DNA of 37,769 nt from Bolinopsis microptera (GCF_026151205.1 NW_026971822.1:1-37769); one strand, 5' to 3'. Positions 12,121 through 23,060 are shown, counted from the stretch's first letter. Translations and numbers: made by a program. The notes: a model not told the origin generated them from the letters alone.

Positions 12121-15100
12121 ATTTTAAATTATTTTTAACAAAAAAAAAAAAAAAACTTTTGGGGGGGTTGCCCTAAAAAAATATATAAATTATTAAACAA
12201 TCTGCCCCTCTCGGCCCCGACTGACGGGGAAAAAAACAAAGGGGGACGGGGGGATAATCAAAAAAGGACGAATTGCGGTTATTTGCCCCTTTTTGGGGGA
12301 AAAAATTGTTTTGAAAATTTATTTAAAAGTTCGAAAATTTTTATTGCGATTTTAATTTTTGTTTACCGATTAATTTTTTTTGACGTCAAAAAGGGGGGAG
12401 GGGGTTCCCCGGGTTTCGGGGGTTAAACCCCTTTTTATTTTTTTTTACGAAATTTTTTTTTTTTCCGGATTAACAATTTGTTAAGGTAATGATTTAGGGG
12501 GGTTTGAATTAAATTTTTAAAAACAGAAAAAAAAAAACCTGTTTTTTTTTTTTTTTGAGGGGGGGAAAAAGAAAGGGGGGGGGGCGTAAAATTTTTCGTT
12601 CGGGGGTAGATTTAAAATTAAAATAAATTTTTATTTTTCAATTTTTTCGGGAAAAATTTTCCAAAATTTCCGGAAAAAAAACCTGTTTTAAGGGGTTAAA
12701 AAATCCTTTTTTCGTCAGCAAATTTTTTTGCACTTAGAGCTTTGTGTAATTTTGCATAAATAAAGTGTCGGGTTGTGGGGGACCCAAATTTTGGGAAAAA
12801 AAATTTTTTTCCCCTTAGGGAAAAACTGGGGGGCGTAAAAATTTTTTGGGGGGGGGGGAAATTTTCCCCCCTGTTTTTTTAGTGTTAAAATGACGGACTT
12901 ATTGTTGGGGGGCTTACCTGGGGGAACCTTTTTTTTTACTGGAAAAGAGGGGGTTTTGGGGATGGGGGTAATTCGGTTTAAAGTTCCCTTACTTCGGTTT
13001 TTTGGTTCTACGGGGTTATCCGGTTTTTTTCAAAAAACTTGGTTTTCAAAAGGGGAAAATAGCTGCTTTTTTACGCCCCCCCTCATTTTTCCATGTTACG
13101 TGCCTTTTTTAAATTTTAAAATACTTTTTTGGAAAATTATTTTTCGGGGACGTTTTGGGGAAAAAAAACTTTAAAAGGGAAAAATTGGTAACGGGGGTTT
13201 GACTTCTTTTCATGAGAGGGTTTTTACGGGACCAAGTAAGGTGTTTTGGTTTTTATGTAAACTTTTCCCTTTTTAAGGTTTGTTTTTCGGGGGGAATTTT
13301 TTTTCGGTTTTAGGGGGGGTTTAAAAATTGAGGGGGGGGGAAACTTTGTGGGATAAAATTTTCAAAAATTTTTTCACGTCCACCCCCGAAAATTTTTTAT
13401 TGGGGGCGAAAAATTTAAAAGGGGAGGGAGGGAAAAAGATTTTTTAGATTGCCAAAAGCCTTGTGGGCAGGGGACGGTTCCTTTTTTTTTTAAAAATATG
13501 CGAAAAAAATTTTTTTAAAAGTGGGAAAAAATCGGGGAAAAAAAATTGGTTTAATTTTGCCCCGGTATAGGGGGAAGAAAATTGGTCTAACGAAAATTTT
13601 TTCCCAATGAAAAAGGTTTTTGAAAAAATTTGGTGGGGAATTTTCCATTGTTGTATAAAAAAATCCCAAAATTTGATTTCCCCCTCGAGGGGTGGGGGGG
13701 GGCGGGTTTTTTTTATTTTTAGGGGGGGACCATCCGTTTTCCAGATGGGGAAAAAAAGGAAAAAAAAAATTTTGGTTTAAAAAATTTTTTTTTTATTTTT
13801 TTAAAAAATCATCCTGTTAAAACCAGGAAAAAAAACGCTGTTTTAAATCCCAGGGGGGGGAGTCCCCAATTTGTGGGAGGGGGGGGGACCCTTGTTTAAA
13901 AGCGTTGATTTCGCTATAATTGGTGGGGAATACCGCTAATAGGGGGGTTTTTTCCGGTTTTTTAAGTATTTATAGGGGAAAAATTTGACCATTTTTAAAA
14001 AAGCGGTTTTTTGTTAGGGGGCTTTTTGATTTTTTTTAAATGTTGCGAAAATGAGAAAAAATTTGTCCTGTAAAAAAAAAATTTTTTTGGGGGAGGTTTT
14101 TTTTGGGGTCATGGATTTGGGGTTTGGGGGGGGGTTTTTCTGTTCTCGATTTAAATTTAAAAAGGTAGGGAAAAACCGGGAAAAAAAAGTAAAAGGGGGG
14201 AAAGGTTTTTTTGGGGGGGCTTCCCAAAAGGGGTTTCAAAGGGCAGTATCAAGGGGAAAAGTAAATGGGGTCCAAAACCAATTTAATATGCCAAGCTAGG
14301 GATCCAAAAAAGGGGGGGGGGGGGACTTTTAAAAAAAATTTTAATAAAAAACCCGAAAAAAAAAAGGAAAATTTAAAGGGGTTTGGGGGAAACCCTTTCC
14401 GAAAAAAAATAATTTTTTTTACATTTTTACCCAAAAAAGGGGAAAAAAAAACTGGGGGGCCCCCCCTTTCACTTTAAAAAATATTTTTTTGTTTTTTGTT
14501 TTCGATTTTTGCTTGTTTTTAATTTTTTTTACAGGGGTTTTAATACAGGTGTTATGGTTGGAGCGTGGGGTTGGGGTCCACCCCAAATTTAATTTTCAAA
14601 CAGAGAGAAAACTGTGGCTTGTTTTTGAAAGGGCTCTTTAAGTTTAAATGGGGTTTTCGGGGGGGGCACAAAAAAAAGCTCGGGGGGACCCTACCCCAAA
14701 AATGGGGGGGGGAAAAACTGACAAAAGGGGGGAAAAACGGTTTTTCACCCCAACATTTTCAAAAGGGGGTTTTCCATGTTTCGCAAAAGTAAAACATCCA
14801 AATTTTGGGGGAAAATCTCCCGAGGGTTATTTAAAAAAACAAGGGGGGGAAAAATTTTTCTTCCCCCCAAAATTTGGGGCTTCTTTTTTTAGGGGGCCCC
14901 GTAATTTTTTTTTCCCCCCACTACTTTAAAAATTTAATAGTTTAAAAAATTTTTGTGAAAGAAAAACAGCTGTTTAAAAAAAAAGGGGTCAGGGGGGGCA
15001 CCCCCAAATTTTTTTGTTTAACTTTTTTTCCCTTTCGAGGGGACCAAAATTTGGGGGATTGTTTTTTGATATTGCTGGGAAAAATTAAAAATTTTAAAGG

Positions 15101-17990
15101 GGCTATTCACCCCTTTTTTTTTCCCCTTAAAATTTTTTAAAAAAATTTGGGAATTTTAAATTACGGGTTTTTTTTTTCAAAAAAAGCGGGGGAAAAAAAA
15201 ATTTTAAAAATTTTTTAAAAAGAATTAAAACAAAAAAAAAATTAAAACCCCCCCCCCTTTTTTTCCCTTCCCCCCACCCCCACTCCCCTCCAAAACCTCC
15301 CCCCGCTCCATTTAATTTTAATTTTTTCCCTTTCCCCCTTTCGTTTTGGGTTTCCGTTTTATTTTTTGGTCCCCAAAACTAGCTGCCCAGCCCCCCCTTT
15401 TCCGTGCTTTCCTGGGTGGGCTTTCCCCCTTATTTTTCTAGCTTTTCCCTTCCCCCCCTTTTTTGGTTTGGCTGTGGTGGGGATTGAAAAAGGGGAAAAA
15501 GGTTTTTTGAATTTTTTGATTTTTAGGGGACACCGGCTTTTTTAAATGCGTGGGGGTTACCCCCACAATAACGGTCCCAAGGGCAAAGCGGGGCTAAAAA
15601 CGTTCATAATACGTGATTTTTGGCGGGGGGCAAAAAAAACCCAGGGTTCTGGGGGGCCGTTTGGGGGGGAAATTCCTTCTGGGGGCCGTCTCAGCCGTCA
15701 TTGGTTGGGGATTTTCTTAAAAGGGGAAATGTATTTGGGGGAAATTGGTGATCGTTTGGGGGCTTTAAAAAACTGATTTTAAAATTTGGGCGACACAGGA
15801 AAAATTGGTGGTCTGGGGTTGGGGAAAAATTTTAATTTTAAAAAAAAAATTTGGGGCCAAAATGCCCCCCCGTTTCTGTTTTTGATTTTTTTGACCTGGT
15901 GGGGGGTTGGGGGCAGGGGGCCACTGTTCCGTAGTGATGCAAAAACAAAAAAACTGCCCAAAAATTTTAGTTGGGTTGACCCAAGGGTTGGTTCCGTTTT
16001 GTTTGGAAAAACGCAGAAGACTGGCCCAAATGTGGGGTTTTTTGGGGTTTGGGGGGGGGGTAGGGATCCCGGGGGGGGGCCCCGTGTTGTTTTTCCACTG
16101 TGCGGGGGGTGGGACCTAAAAAACCAGGCCGGGGGGGGGGGTCGGGGACTTTTTCTAAGGGGGGTCTTTTAGGTTGGAGGGCATCACCAAAAATTTTTGG
16201 TTTTGGGGATTTGGGGAACCCCGGGCGTTTTAAAGGGTGAGGAATTGTTGCAGGTTTTTCTTTTAAACGGGGGGATAAAAAAGGAACTGTAAATTTTTCT
16301 TAGGTTTTTAGGGGCAAACGGGGAAACGGGTTTTTTAAATTAAAAGGGGGTTTAAAAAAAACAACAGGGGAAAAAAAAAGGTTTATTAAAAGATCAAACA
16401 AGGATTTCGTTTATCGCAGGGGGAAAGGGTTGTTGGGTTTTTTTTTGGGGTTTGTAAGGGGGTGGGAAAAAAGGGGGGGGAAATGGGCCCCCAAGGGGGG
16501 GGGGGGGACATTTGTTTTTTTAAAAGGTCATTTTTTTAAAATTTAGGTTTGGTAGTTTTGTTGAAAAACCCTTTTTTGGGAAATTTTGGAAAAATGGGGG
16601 GGGGGCAAAGGGTTAAGTTAAACAAAAGTTGGCGTGACCGGGGGAAAGTTTTTACGGGTTTTCCCTTTTGGTTTTTTAAACTTCCTTGTTTTGCAATTGG
16701 GTTTAAAAAAAAAAGTTTAATAACTTTTTTATTAAACTATTTAAAAAAAAATTAAGTATCATAAGGCTTTTTTTCCAAAATTAAAATTTTATTGGCCCAG
16801 TTCCACGTTTTTACGAAACCTACTGGGCCCTTTTTTTTTTAAAATGGGGTTTTTTTGGGGGGAAAAAAAACCATTTTTTTTTTATTTCTGTTTAGGACCT
16901 TTTTGTTAAAAAAAAAGGGGCAAATAATCAATTTTAAAAAATAACCAGTTTAAAAAAAATAAAAAATTACCATACGTCCGCTGGGTTTTTTGAAAACTAT
17001 GTTTTTTAATCTAAGGTAAAGTGGGCAGCGGGTAAAGGGGGGAAAATTTTTGGGAAAAAAAAGTTTGGGCATAAAAGGGGGGGTTTTTACCGGGTGTATT
17101 TTTAAACCCCGGGGTTTTTAAAATTTTAAAAAAACGCGTTTTTTGACGTCCCCCTTTTTCCCTTTTTTTAATGGACGTTCAAACAGGGGAAGTTTTGGGC
17201 CACTTTCTGTTCGTTTTTTGCCCCCAAAAAACCGAAAAACCCTCAAGTGGGGGGGGGCAAAAAATCCAAAAAATTTGGGGGAAAAACCCCGTTTTTTTTT
17301 TAAAAAATTTTTTACTGCCGGGGGTTTTCCCCAAAAACAGAAAAATTTTTTGTCAGGGGTTGAAGTTTTTAACGGGGGAACCCCCAAGGGGCTTGGCCTG
17401 GGGACCCCGTTTTTTACTTAAAAGGCAAAAAAACTGCCAGGGGGAAAGGTTTTTTTTAAAAAAAAGGGAGGGGGGCAGATTAAAACCATTGGTTTCGCAA
17501 CAAGGTGTTTTTGTTTAGACTTTTAAAATCAGCGAGATGAGGGGGATACCAGAAGCAGATTTTTTTCAGGTTTCAAAAAATTTGCGGGGAAAATTTTCGA
17601 AGTTAAAAAAAAAAATGGGGGAAGTTTTTGATTTGGGGGTGTTGAAGGGGTTTTTAAACCCACTCAAATTTTTTCCCGATTTTACAAATTAAAAAAAATT
17701 TTTTCCAGCAGCAAGCTTCCAATTTTAGGTTTTTTTGTTTGTTTTAAAAGGGGGGGGGGGGGGGAAATTTTTTTCTTCAAACTTTACCAAAAATTTAAAA
17801 AATGGTGGTCCAAATTTTTTGGGGGGGGCTTTTAACTAGTTAGAAATTTCTTTCTAAATTTTTGGGACTTGGGGGGGAAAATTTTTCCGATTTCGTTAAA
17901 ATTGAATTTTGGGGCACTTTTTTATTTGGGGGGTGTTTTTTGGTTTTCGTTAGGGGAAAAAAAAAGGGCCCGACCTTTTTTAAATTTTTT
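12121..17990. other. Homopolymer-distorted sequence, no supportable gene
   Basis: Homopolymer stretching resumes after about 12,120 and continues to about 17,990, with G runs of 8-16 bases (for example near 17,748-17,764). ORFs of 60-128 codons on both strands are glycine-, lysine- and phenylalanine-rich translations of these runs and are dismissed. A pyrimidine-rich subsection at 15,248-15,465 is listed separately. Confidence 0.65.
15248..15465. other. Pyrimidine-rich tract
   Basis: The plus strand is dominated by C and T blocks for about 110 bases from 15,248 and again at about 15,385-15,465, with few purines except around 15,345-15,385. Such strand asymmetry can be a real polypyrimidine or CT-rich simple repeat. 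The surrounding sequence is homopolymer-distorted, so the exact composition is unreliable. There is no downstream acceptor-exon pair that would make it an intron 3' end. Confidence 0.4.
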
Positions 17991-18059
17991 ACACGAAAAC
18001 AAAAAAGCAACGAATCAAAACGTTTCGTACTAGGCATAAGCACAAAAGGGGACACTTGA

Positions 18060-18287
18060 AAACAGACTTGGAATCTGCGATTACAACAAAAAGAAATTAA
18101 AAAGGTTTTAAAGTTTATTTGCGTTTTGGCAAGCAAAAAATCATCAAATCCATTTACAATAAAAAAAGTGCTTGGACTGTTTAAAGGATTCTTTTTAAAA
18201 CCGATAACAACGAACGGAAAAGATTTTGCGCGGCGCTTAATTAAACTGGCCCCCACATGGAAAAAAACCAATTCACATTCACTGCAT
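18060..18287 (+). pseudogene. Possible remnant of IS30-like transposase core
   Basis: This is an open 76-codon plus-strand frame with no methionine. It contains the segment KPITTNGKDFARRL (18198-18239), which resembles the IS30-family pattern [VK]-x-[TI]-[IT]-x-D-N-G-K-[ED]-F-A around the second catalytic aspartate. A basic S-K-K-S stretch and a helical leucine-rich stretch lie upstream, in the order seen in that family. In the neighbouring frame just upstream lies GHLKTDLESA (18050-18079), which resembles the G-H-W-E-x-D-L motif around the first aspartate. Against this, the second aspartate is absent, the two motifs are in different frames, and no downstream E-containing N-E-N motif is visible. 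The opposite strand also carries a 143-codon open frame at 17,840-18,271. Treat as a hint of a decayed DDE element, or as coincidence. Confidence 0.2.
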
Positions 18288-18289
18288 TG

Positions 18290-18700
18290 AGGAGGGAGCC
18301 CGAGTTTCTGAACACTTTAAATAACCCCCTTTGTGCTGGAAGCTGTTCACACTTTTATTGTTTGTAAGAATTATCCCAAAACCACTCACTTTCTCCTGCC
18401 AACACAATCAACTTTCTTTCTGCTACAAACATATCTCCTCATTAGAAAACCCGCTGCCACTGTATCTACCCTGGACTAGCCACGAAAATACAAGATATTC
18501 CACCACAGACTTCGTAGAAAATTCTTCCCAACATTTCCCTAGAGGGACAATTTAACAATTTCTCTCTTCATAGTTTTCCTGCCCTTCTTCTCTTATTACT
18601 ATAAAAATCAACTAAAAGTTAACAAATACATATTGTGCCCGGTACAGTTGAAAAAAAAACGTGTCTATTTTTACCACGGGTATCGTTGCCTTAAGTCTCA
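18290..18700. other. Intergenic AT-rich stretch
   Basis: Ordinary-looking sequence without homopolymer distortion. A 74-codon plus-strand ORF at 18,331-18,555 has no recognisable motif and no upstream signal, so I do not call it. No repeats were seen. Confidence 0.4.
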
Positions 18701-18709
18701 CTCCCCAAC

Positions 18710-19054
18710 TTAGTGGATATTTTCTCCCGTCGAGTAGGACACAGTTCTGGAGTGAGAACTGCAACAGGGGGGGACCTTAAAATGGGAGCTTCGGGACCTC
18801 AACAGGTAAACCAGCTCTACAAATTCTACCCTGTTACTCAGAGGGACCTCACCTGCCTCTGATAATTGGGGGTTGTGGAAATCTGGGGGGGGAGTAAGCG
18901 TTTCAACTTGTCTGATTTCACAGTTGGAGGTGAACCACTCACAGGTATCAAAACGTTTAACTGAATATCCCGTGGCATGCTTCATCTGGAGGTTTCCACG
19001 TTTGCAATGCTCATCTGGAGGTTTCACGGTGGCCATGTCTTCTTGCGGGGCCAT
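18710..19054 (-). CDS. Hypothetical ORF, 114 codons, function unknown
   Basis: This minus-strand ORF begins MAPQEDMATVKPPDEHCK and lies in a block that is visibly more GC-rich than its surroundings. Its composition is mixed (charged, proline and cysteine residues), unlike the homopolymer ORFs elsewhere. No signal peptide, membrane segment or known motif is visible. Near its N-terminus it runs across two copies of a ~23-bp direct repeat (18977-19000 and 19007-19028). These copies differ by single-base indels and so are read in different frames, which weakens confidence in the translation. An 87-codon ORF on the opposite strand (18,873-19,136) overlaps it. It could be a real exon or gene fragment, part of a repeat element, or chance. 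Confidence 0.2.
   Translation of the reverse strand: MAPQEDMATVKPPDEHCKRGNLQMKHATGYSVKRFDTCEWFTSNCEIRQVETLTPPPDFHNPQLSEAGEVPLSNRVEFVELVYLLRSRSSHFKVPPCCSSHSRTVSYSTGENIH
18977..19028. repeat. Short tandem duplication (~23 bp, two copies)
   Basis: ATGCTTCATCTGGAGGTTTC begins at 18977 and continues CACG to 19000. ATGCTCATCTGGAGGTTTCA begins at 19007 and continues CG to 19028. The copies are offset by 30 bases and differ by two single-base length differences. It is a clean local duplication and may be the start of a longer repeat family elsewhere. Confidence 0.7.
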
Positions 19055-19256
19055 TTTGCACCGGGAAAAAAAAAAACATGCTCAATCAGCCCACTATGGC
19101 TTAGGCTTGGGCCCTAAGCTTGCCTGGCTAGGCTAGCTCGAAAACCGGCAGCTTTAAAGTTATTTTTCATGATGGAGAAAAAAACTTAGAGGTTCAATTG
19201 GGTCTGCTGCTAATAAAGATATTCTCTAACCTTCAGACCCCTTAAAAAACTGAATT

Positions 19257-19731
19257 TTAGGAGGCTGGTTTAGTTAGAGGTAGAAAACTTCCCGAATCAT
19301 TTTCCAAACTGTCTTGAGGTTCGGGGGCTTGGGACAAGGTTGAACTAAAGGTCAGCAACATGAAAACTAGCAGCCTTGTATAGGTGTGGAAAACAAAGTA
19401 TTTTTTCACACCTCTGGTCAGCTTCAAACTACTCTCCGCTTGTCTGGAAGGCTGTTGGTTAGCACCTGAAAAGGTTCTGGCGATGGGAGTAATTGGAGTA
19501 AAGGAGGAGTCCTTTACAACAGTTGGGACAGCCCCGGGATCATTTGGCAGGCTTTTCTCAAATCGCTTCAGTATGAAAAAACAAGCCGGAAATAACATGG
19601 CGAGGGGTAACAGGTATTATAACTGGAAACAAAGCTGGTTTATGGATGCCTTGGAATTATGCTCGCTGCCTCGGGTTCTTGCCTGGAAAAACCCCCAGAC
19701 TTTTTTACAGGAACGGTGTGCCAAGCCCTGA
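19257..19731. other. Ambiguous ORF block, two opposite-strand ORFs
   Basis: A 113-codon minus-strand ORF (19,257-19,598) overlaps a 115-codon plus-strand ORF (19,384-19,731). Both have mixed amino-acid composition and neither shows a recognisable domain. The minus ORF begins with a hydrophobic MLFPACFFILKRF stretch that could pass for a membrane start. The plus ORF has scattered tryptophans and cysteines. On the sequence alone I cannot choose between them, and both could be incidental in this more GC-rich block, where stop codons are rarer. Confidence 0.2.
19382..19413. other. 12-bp hairpin (inverted repeat)
   Basis: AGGTGTGGAAAA at 19382-19393 pairs with TTTTTCACACCT at 19402-19413 through one G-T wobble, leaving an 8-base loop. 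Seven perfect G/C-containing pairs close the outer stem. There is no poly-T tail typical of a bacterial terminator. It could be a small palindrome of a transposon end or a chance structure. Confidence 0.5.
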
Positions 19732-19849
19732 ACCTACCCACCCCGCCGGAAATATAATGAATCAGAGGGTTGGGTCCAACCGTGGGACAAAAAGGGCCCT
19801 TCCACTTACCAGCTTTTCTGGGGGTTTCCAATAAGTTTTCGTAAACGTT

Positions 19850-21690
19850 TTTCAGGGTGGGGGAAAAAAACCAAAGCCGGAATAAAAAAATGCGTTAAAA
19901 AAAAAAAATAAAAAAAGGCCTTTCCAAAAATAAACTATTCTTGCGGTTGGTTCTTGGCGATTGTTTCTGAATTTTGCCCAAGCTTCCTGTTTCGCACCTT
20001 TTTTTCTCGGGGGTGGGTTCAGCTATGTTATTTGAGGGTTTAAAAACTCGGGCTCGCACCTCCAAACGTTTTAAAACAGCAAACCCAAGGGGGGTGGGAC
20101 TGGGGGGGGGGACCCGGAGGGGAAGTCCGGGGACTGAAAAGTTTTTTCTAACTTAAAGTTATGATTATGTTTGGGGGGTTTTCGAGTATTGTTTTGTTTA
20201 AAATTTCCTATGCCACCATTGGGGAACCACTAAATTTGGGAGATTGCTAAATTAAAGTATTTTTTAAATTTTAATTCACCCCAACTATTTGGGTTTTGGA
20301 AAGCTGGGAGTGGGGAGGGAAACCATAAGGGGGGGGGAGGCGGAGATATAAAAAACTCTTGAGGGGGGCCTTATGCGGTTTTTTTCAATAAAATTTGTAT
20401 GTTTTTGGGTTTTGAAAAACAAAGGAAAGTTTCCCAGAATATAATTGGTTAGGGAAAAGTTTTGGTCGAGGGGGAAACCCTATTATTACTTGTATCACCT
20501 ATTTTGGCTTGTCTTGATTACAAGGCAATACAAAAAAACTTAAACTTGGGAGCTTTGCAAAATTAACTACAAAACTACTTTATTGTTTAAAATATAACAA
20601 AGCAAAAGCCAGAAATTTATTTTAGGGGACAGTTTTGCTTGGTTGGGCTTGTTTGGAACCCTTAAAAAAAACCTTGTAATCACGTAAACCCTGTTATTCA
20701 GTATTGTCAATCAGGACAAAGCAAGTACTTGCTGGTTTAGAGAGGGTTTTTTCAAGTTTTAATTTCGAATTAAAAAAATTCAGTCTTATAACTACTCTCC
20801 CCCGGTTCGACGGGGGGCCCTAAAGTTTAAAAAATAAAAACCAAGAAAACATATATTTTTAAAATAATTATAAAACGGGCGGCATTATTTAAACAAGAAA
20901 ATGCAGCCAGTTATGGATTGGGGGATATATTAAATTGGGGCCCCAGCAAAAAAAAGGGGGCTTGAGCCTTTTAGAAACATAAAATAGCCGTATGTTGATC
21001 TTGCTTTTAAATAATATGGTTTCATTTTACAAACCTTTATAATTATAATTTTTTAAATGATGATAATTGGGGGCATGCTCAGACGAGTGCAATTTTGGGA
21101 CCTTTAAAATTTTCCCGGACATTAAAAAGTGAGGGGGGATTTCCAAAAACCATTTTTGGTTGTGGAAAAAAGTTCCCGGGCCAAAATAAACGTAAAAGCA
21201 CACCACCAAATCTAATATCTCTTTAAAATGGGGAAATTTTGGGACTGGAGTTGGCAATTTTTTTATATGGGGCCCCACAGGAAAATAGTTTTTCCTACTA
21301 TCATTCTGGACTAAGGTAAAAGGGGCCGGGGTTTTATCGTGGTTATAAGGATTTACAGCCCCAGGGCCGCTTTTTCCTGGTAATCCTTTGGGTTTTGCAA
21401 GCCCTGGGTTTTCCCAGCTTCCTGGTTACCAGTCCCTGGTTACCTGGCTCTGAATATAATGCGATTTATAGGAACAGCAGCCCTACAAGTACAAGAAGTT
21501 TAGGGACAACTTTTCAAATCATCATGATGCCCCCCCAAACCATCGACAAATTTTGGCTCCCAATATTTATTGTTTAATTTCAGAGCAAAGTAAAACTATA
21601 ATAAAAAAAAATGTTGTTTCAACGTGGTTACGTATTGTAAACTTCAGCCAAACGTGATATCAAAAAAGTTTGGGTTTGGGGCCGTTAAGC
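19850..21690. other. Mixed-quality intergenic stretch
   Basis: Moderate homopolymer stretching, AT-rich. ORFs of 60-83 codons have no motif. A small direct repeat CCTGGTTACC occurs at 21421-21430 and 21435-21444. A tRNA T-arm-like string at 20,801-20,815 was examined and rejected. Nothing else stands out. Confidence 0.4.
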
Positions 21691-21691
21691 T

Positions 21692-21889
21692 GGTACAGCT
21701 ATGTGAACGGTACAGCTATATAAACGGGTACATCTATGTGAACGGTACAGCTATATAAGCTGGTACAGCTATGTGAACGGTACAGCTATATAAGCTGGTA
21801 CAGCTATGTGAACGGTACAAGCTATATAAAAACTGGTACAGCTATGTGAACGGTTACATCTATATAAACTGGTACAAACTAAGTGAACT
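21692..21889. repeat. 35-bp higher-order tandem repeat of 17/18-bp monomers
   Basis: Eleven monomers begin with GGTACA or a close variant at 21692, 21709, 21727, 21744, 21762, 21779, 21797, 21814, 21835, 21852 and 21871. The first seven spacings alternate exactly 17, 18, 17, 18, 17, 18, 17. The 17-bp type reads GGTACAGCTATGTGAAC and the 18-bp type reads GGTACAGCTATATAAGCT or a close variant, so the repeating unit is a 35-bp dimer. The last copies drift (spacings 21, 17, 19) and the array fades into GGTACAAACTAAGTGAACTT. Both monomers share GGTACAGCTAT and differ afterwards, which shows an old duplication of one ancestral monomer followed by amplification of the dimer. Homopolymer distortion is minimal, so the periodicity is trustworthy. 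Confidence 0.93.
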
Positions 21890-23060
21890 TCACTCCCGTT
21901 TTGCTAGACTGAACTCCTTTTTCTGTGTGTGAACTTTGACCTGACAAGGAACAACCTATTAGTCCACTTTTCTAGAGTCTTCCACGGAGAGATTGGAAAA
22001 CCAAGTGTGAAAAAACTTTAGCGTCCATATTTGTTCTTTATAAAGAACACTGATTCTTGTGAAGTCAACAAAGTTTGTCACTCACGGTGACTCTAAACAG
22101 GACTACGTCTCTCTAGAGGGTCTAGTGGGGGCCCGTACAAACATTATCTGGAATCATTAACTCGGGTGATTTGACCATTTTTTTAGGGCTGATTGACCGC
22201 TCTTTTAGTTTAGATGACTGAAACAAATGTATAGAAATAAAATGAAAACAACTAAAATATCGTAGCTAAAATTTTTGAAGTCTAATCCTACCTTTATCAC
22301 CTATTGTATGGGCGCAATCGCGTTGATAAAGATAGTTCGGGGCACATATACGAGCTCAAGCAAAAAATCAAATTAACAAAAGATTCACACAATCCCTACA
22401 ATAGTGAATATGGACAATAGTATCGAAAATACAAAAGACAGACACCAATTCCCCATGCGGGTCATGTCCTAAATCTATAATCTGTAAACATTTTGCGTGT
22501 TGTGTACTGTATATAATAGTTAAAGCTCTCGGATCTAGTGGCTGGGTTGCTAGTTCCAGGGACATTTTCAGACATCAGTAACCGCAAGTGTGTTACTATA
22601 TACCATCGTTTACTCTTTGAGTTAGCATATCTATTCCACTTTGCGTAGGACTTTCGGTAAATGATGGATTTTTAGACAGGTCAAAAAGTTTTTGAAAGTT
22701 TTCAAGATTTAAAAATGCGAATAAAGTGCACACAAAATAATTCACTCTAGAGCCAGCAGTGTAATTCTATATTATTGTGAGGTGAAATTTTTCTAATAGA
22801 TCATTTATCTTCCGTCGCCATGAATACAAGACTAAAGTAAAGATACGATTAGATATAATTGTCAGGAATATATGAGAAAAGAAAGAAAGATGAAAAGAAA
22901 AAGACGTAAAAAAGGACGTAAGATTGAGTAAATGTATTTTCCCTGTGCAAAAAATTAGCCAAGTCAGACTAAACACTCAAGGAACGTAAAAGTAGCAAGC
23001 AATGACGAAAGATTTGTGAGAATTTAAGTGTGCGTTATTTAAATAAGTAAATTAGCGCAC
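21890..23060. other. Ordinary AT-rich stretch without clear genes
   Basis: Good-looking sequence. Minus-strand ORFs of 65 codons (22,368-22,565) and 69 codons (22,767-22,976) have no recognisable motifs. The second is hydrophobic because the plus strand is purine-rich at about 22,840-22,930, so it is not accepted. An 18-bp palindrome at 22,032-22,049 is listed separately. Confidence 0.4.
22032..22049. other. 18-bp perfect palindrome
   Basis: TGTTCTTTATAAAGAACA is perfectly self-complementary. It contains TTTATAAA, so it also looks like a TATA element. No transcript start or downstream gene supports a promoter reading, and it could be a chance palindrome in AT-rich DNA. Confidence 0.45.

Noticed and set aside
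17840-18271. 143-codon minus-strand ORF
   Set aside because: Its left half reads homopolymer runs, and it overlaps the plus-strand stretch with transposase-like motifs. It has no motif of its own.
19795-19831. Minus-strand splice donor CTG|GTAAGTGG at about 19,809
   Set aside because: The motif is good, but the exon it would close is only a few codons after an ATG and no partner acceptor or coding context was found.
20801-20820. GGTTCGA string resembling a tRNA T-loop
   Set aside because: The adjacent stem does not pair correctly (CCCGG against GGGGG), and no acceptor, D-arm or anticodon arm can be folded upstream.
21692-21889. Regular repeat considered as a CRISPR array
   Set aside because: There are no unique spacers. 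Both halves of the 35-bp unit are conserved, so it is a tandem repeat.
22767-22976. 69-codon hydrophobic minus-strand ORF
   Set aside because: The hydrophobicity follows from the purine-rich plus strand (complement rich in T and C), and no other coding evidence is present.
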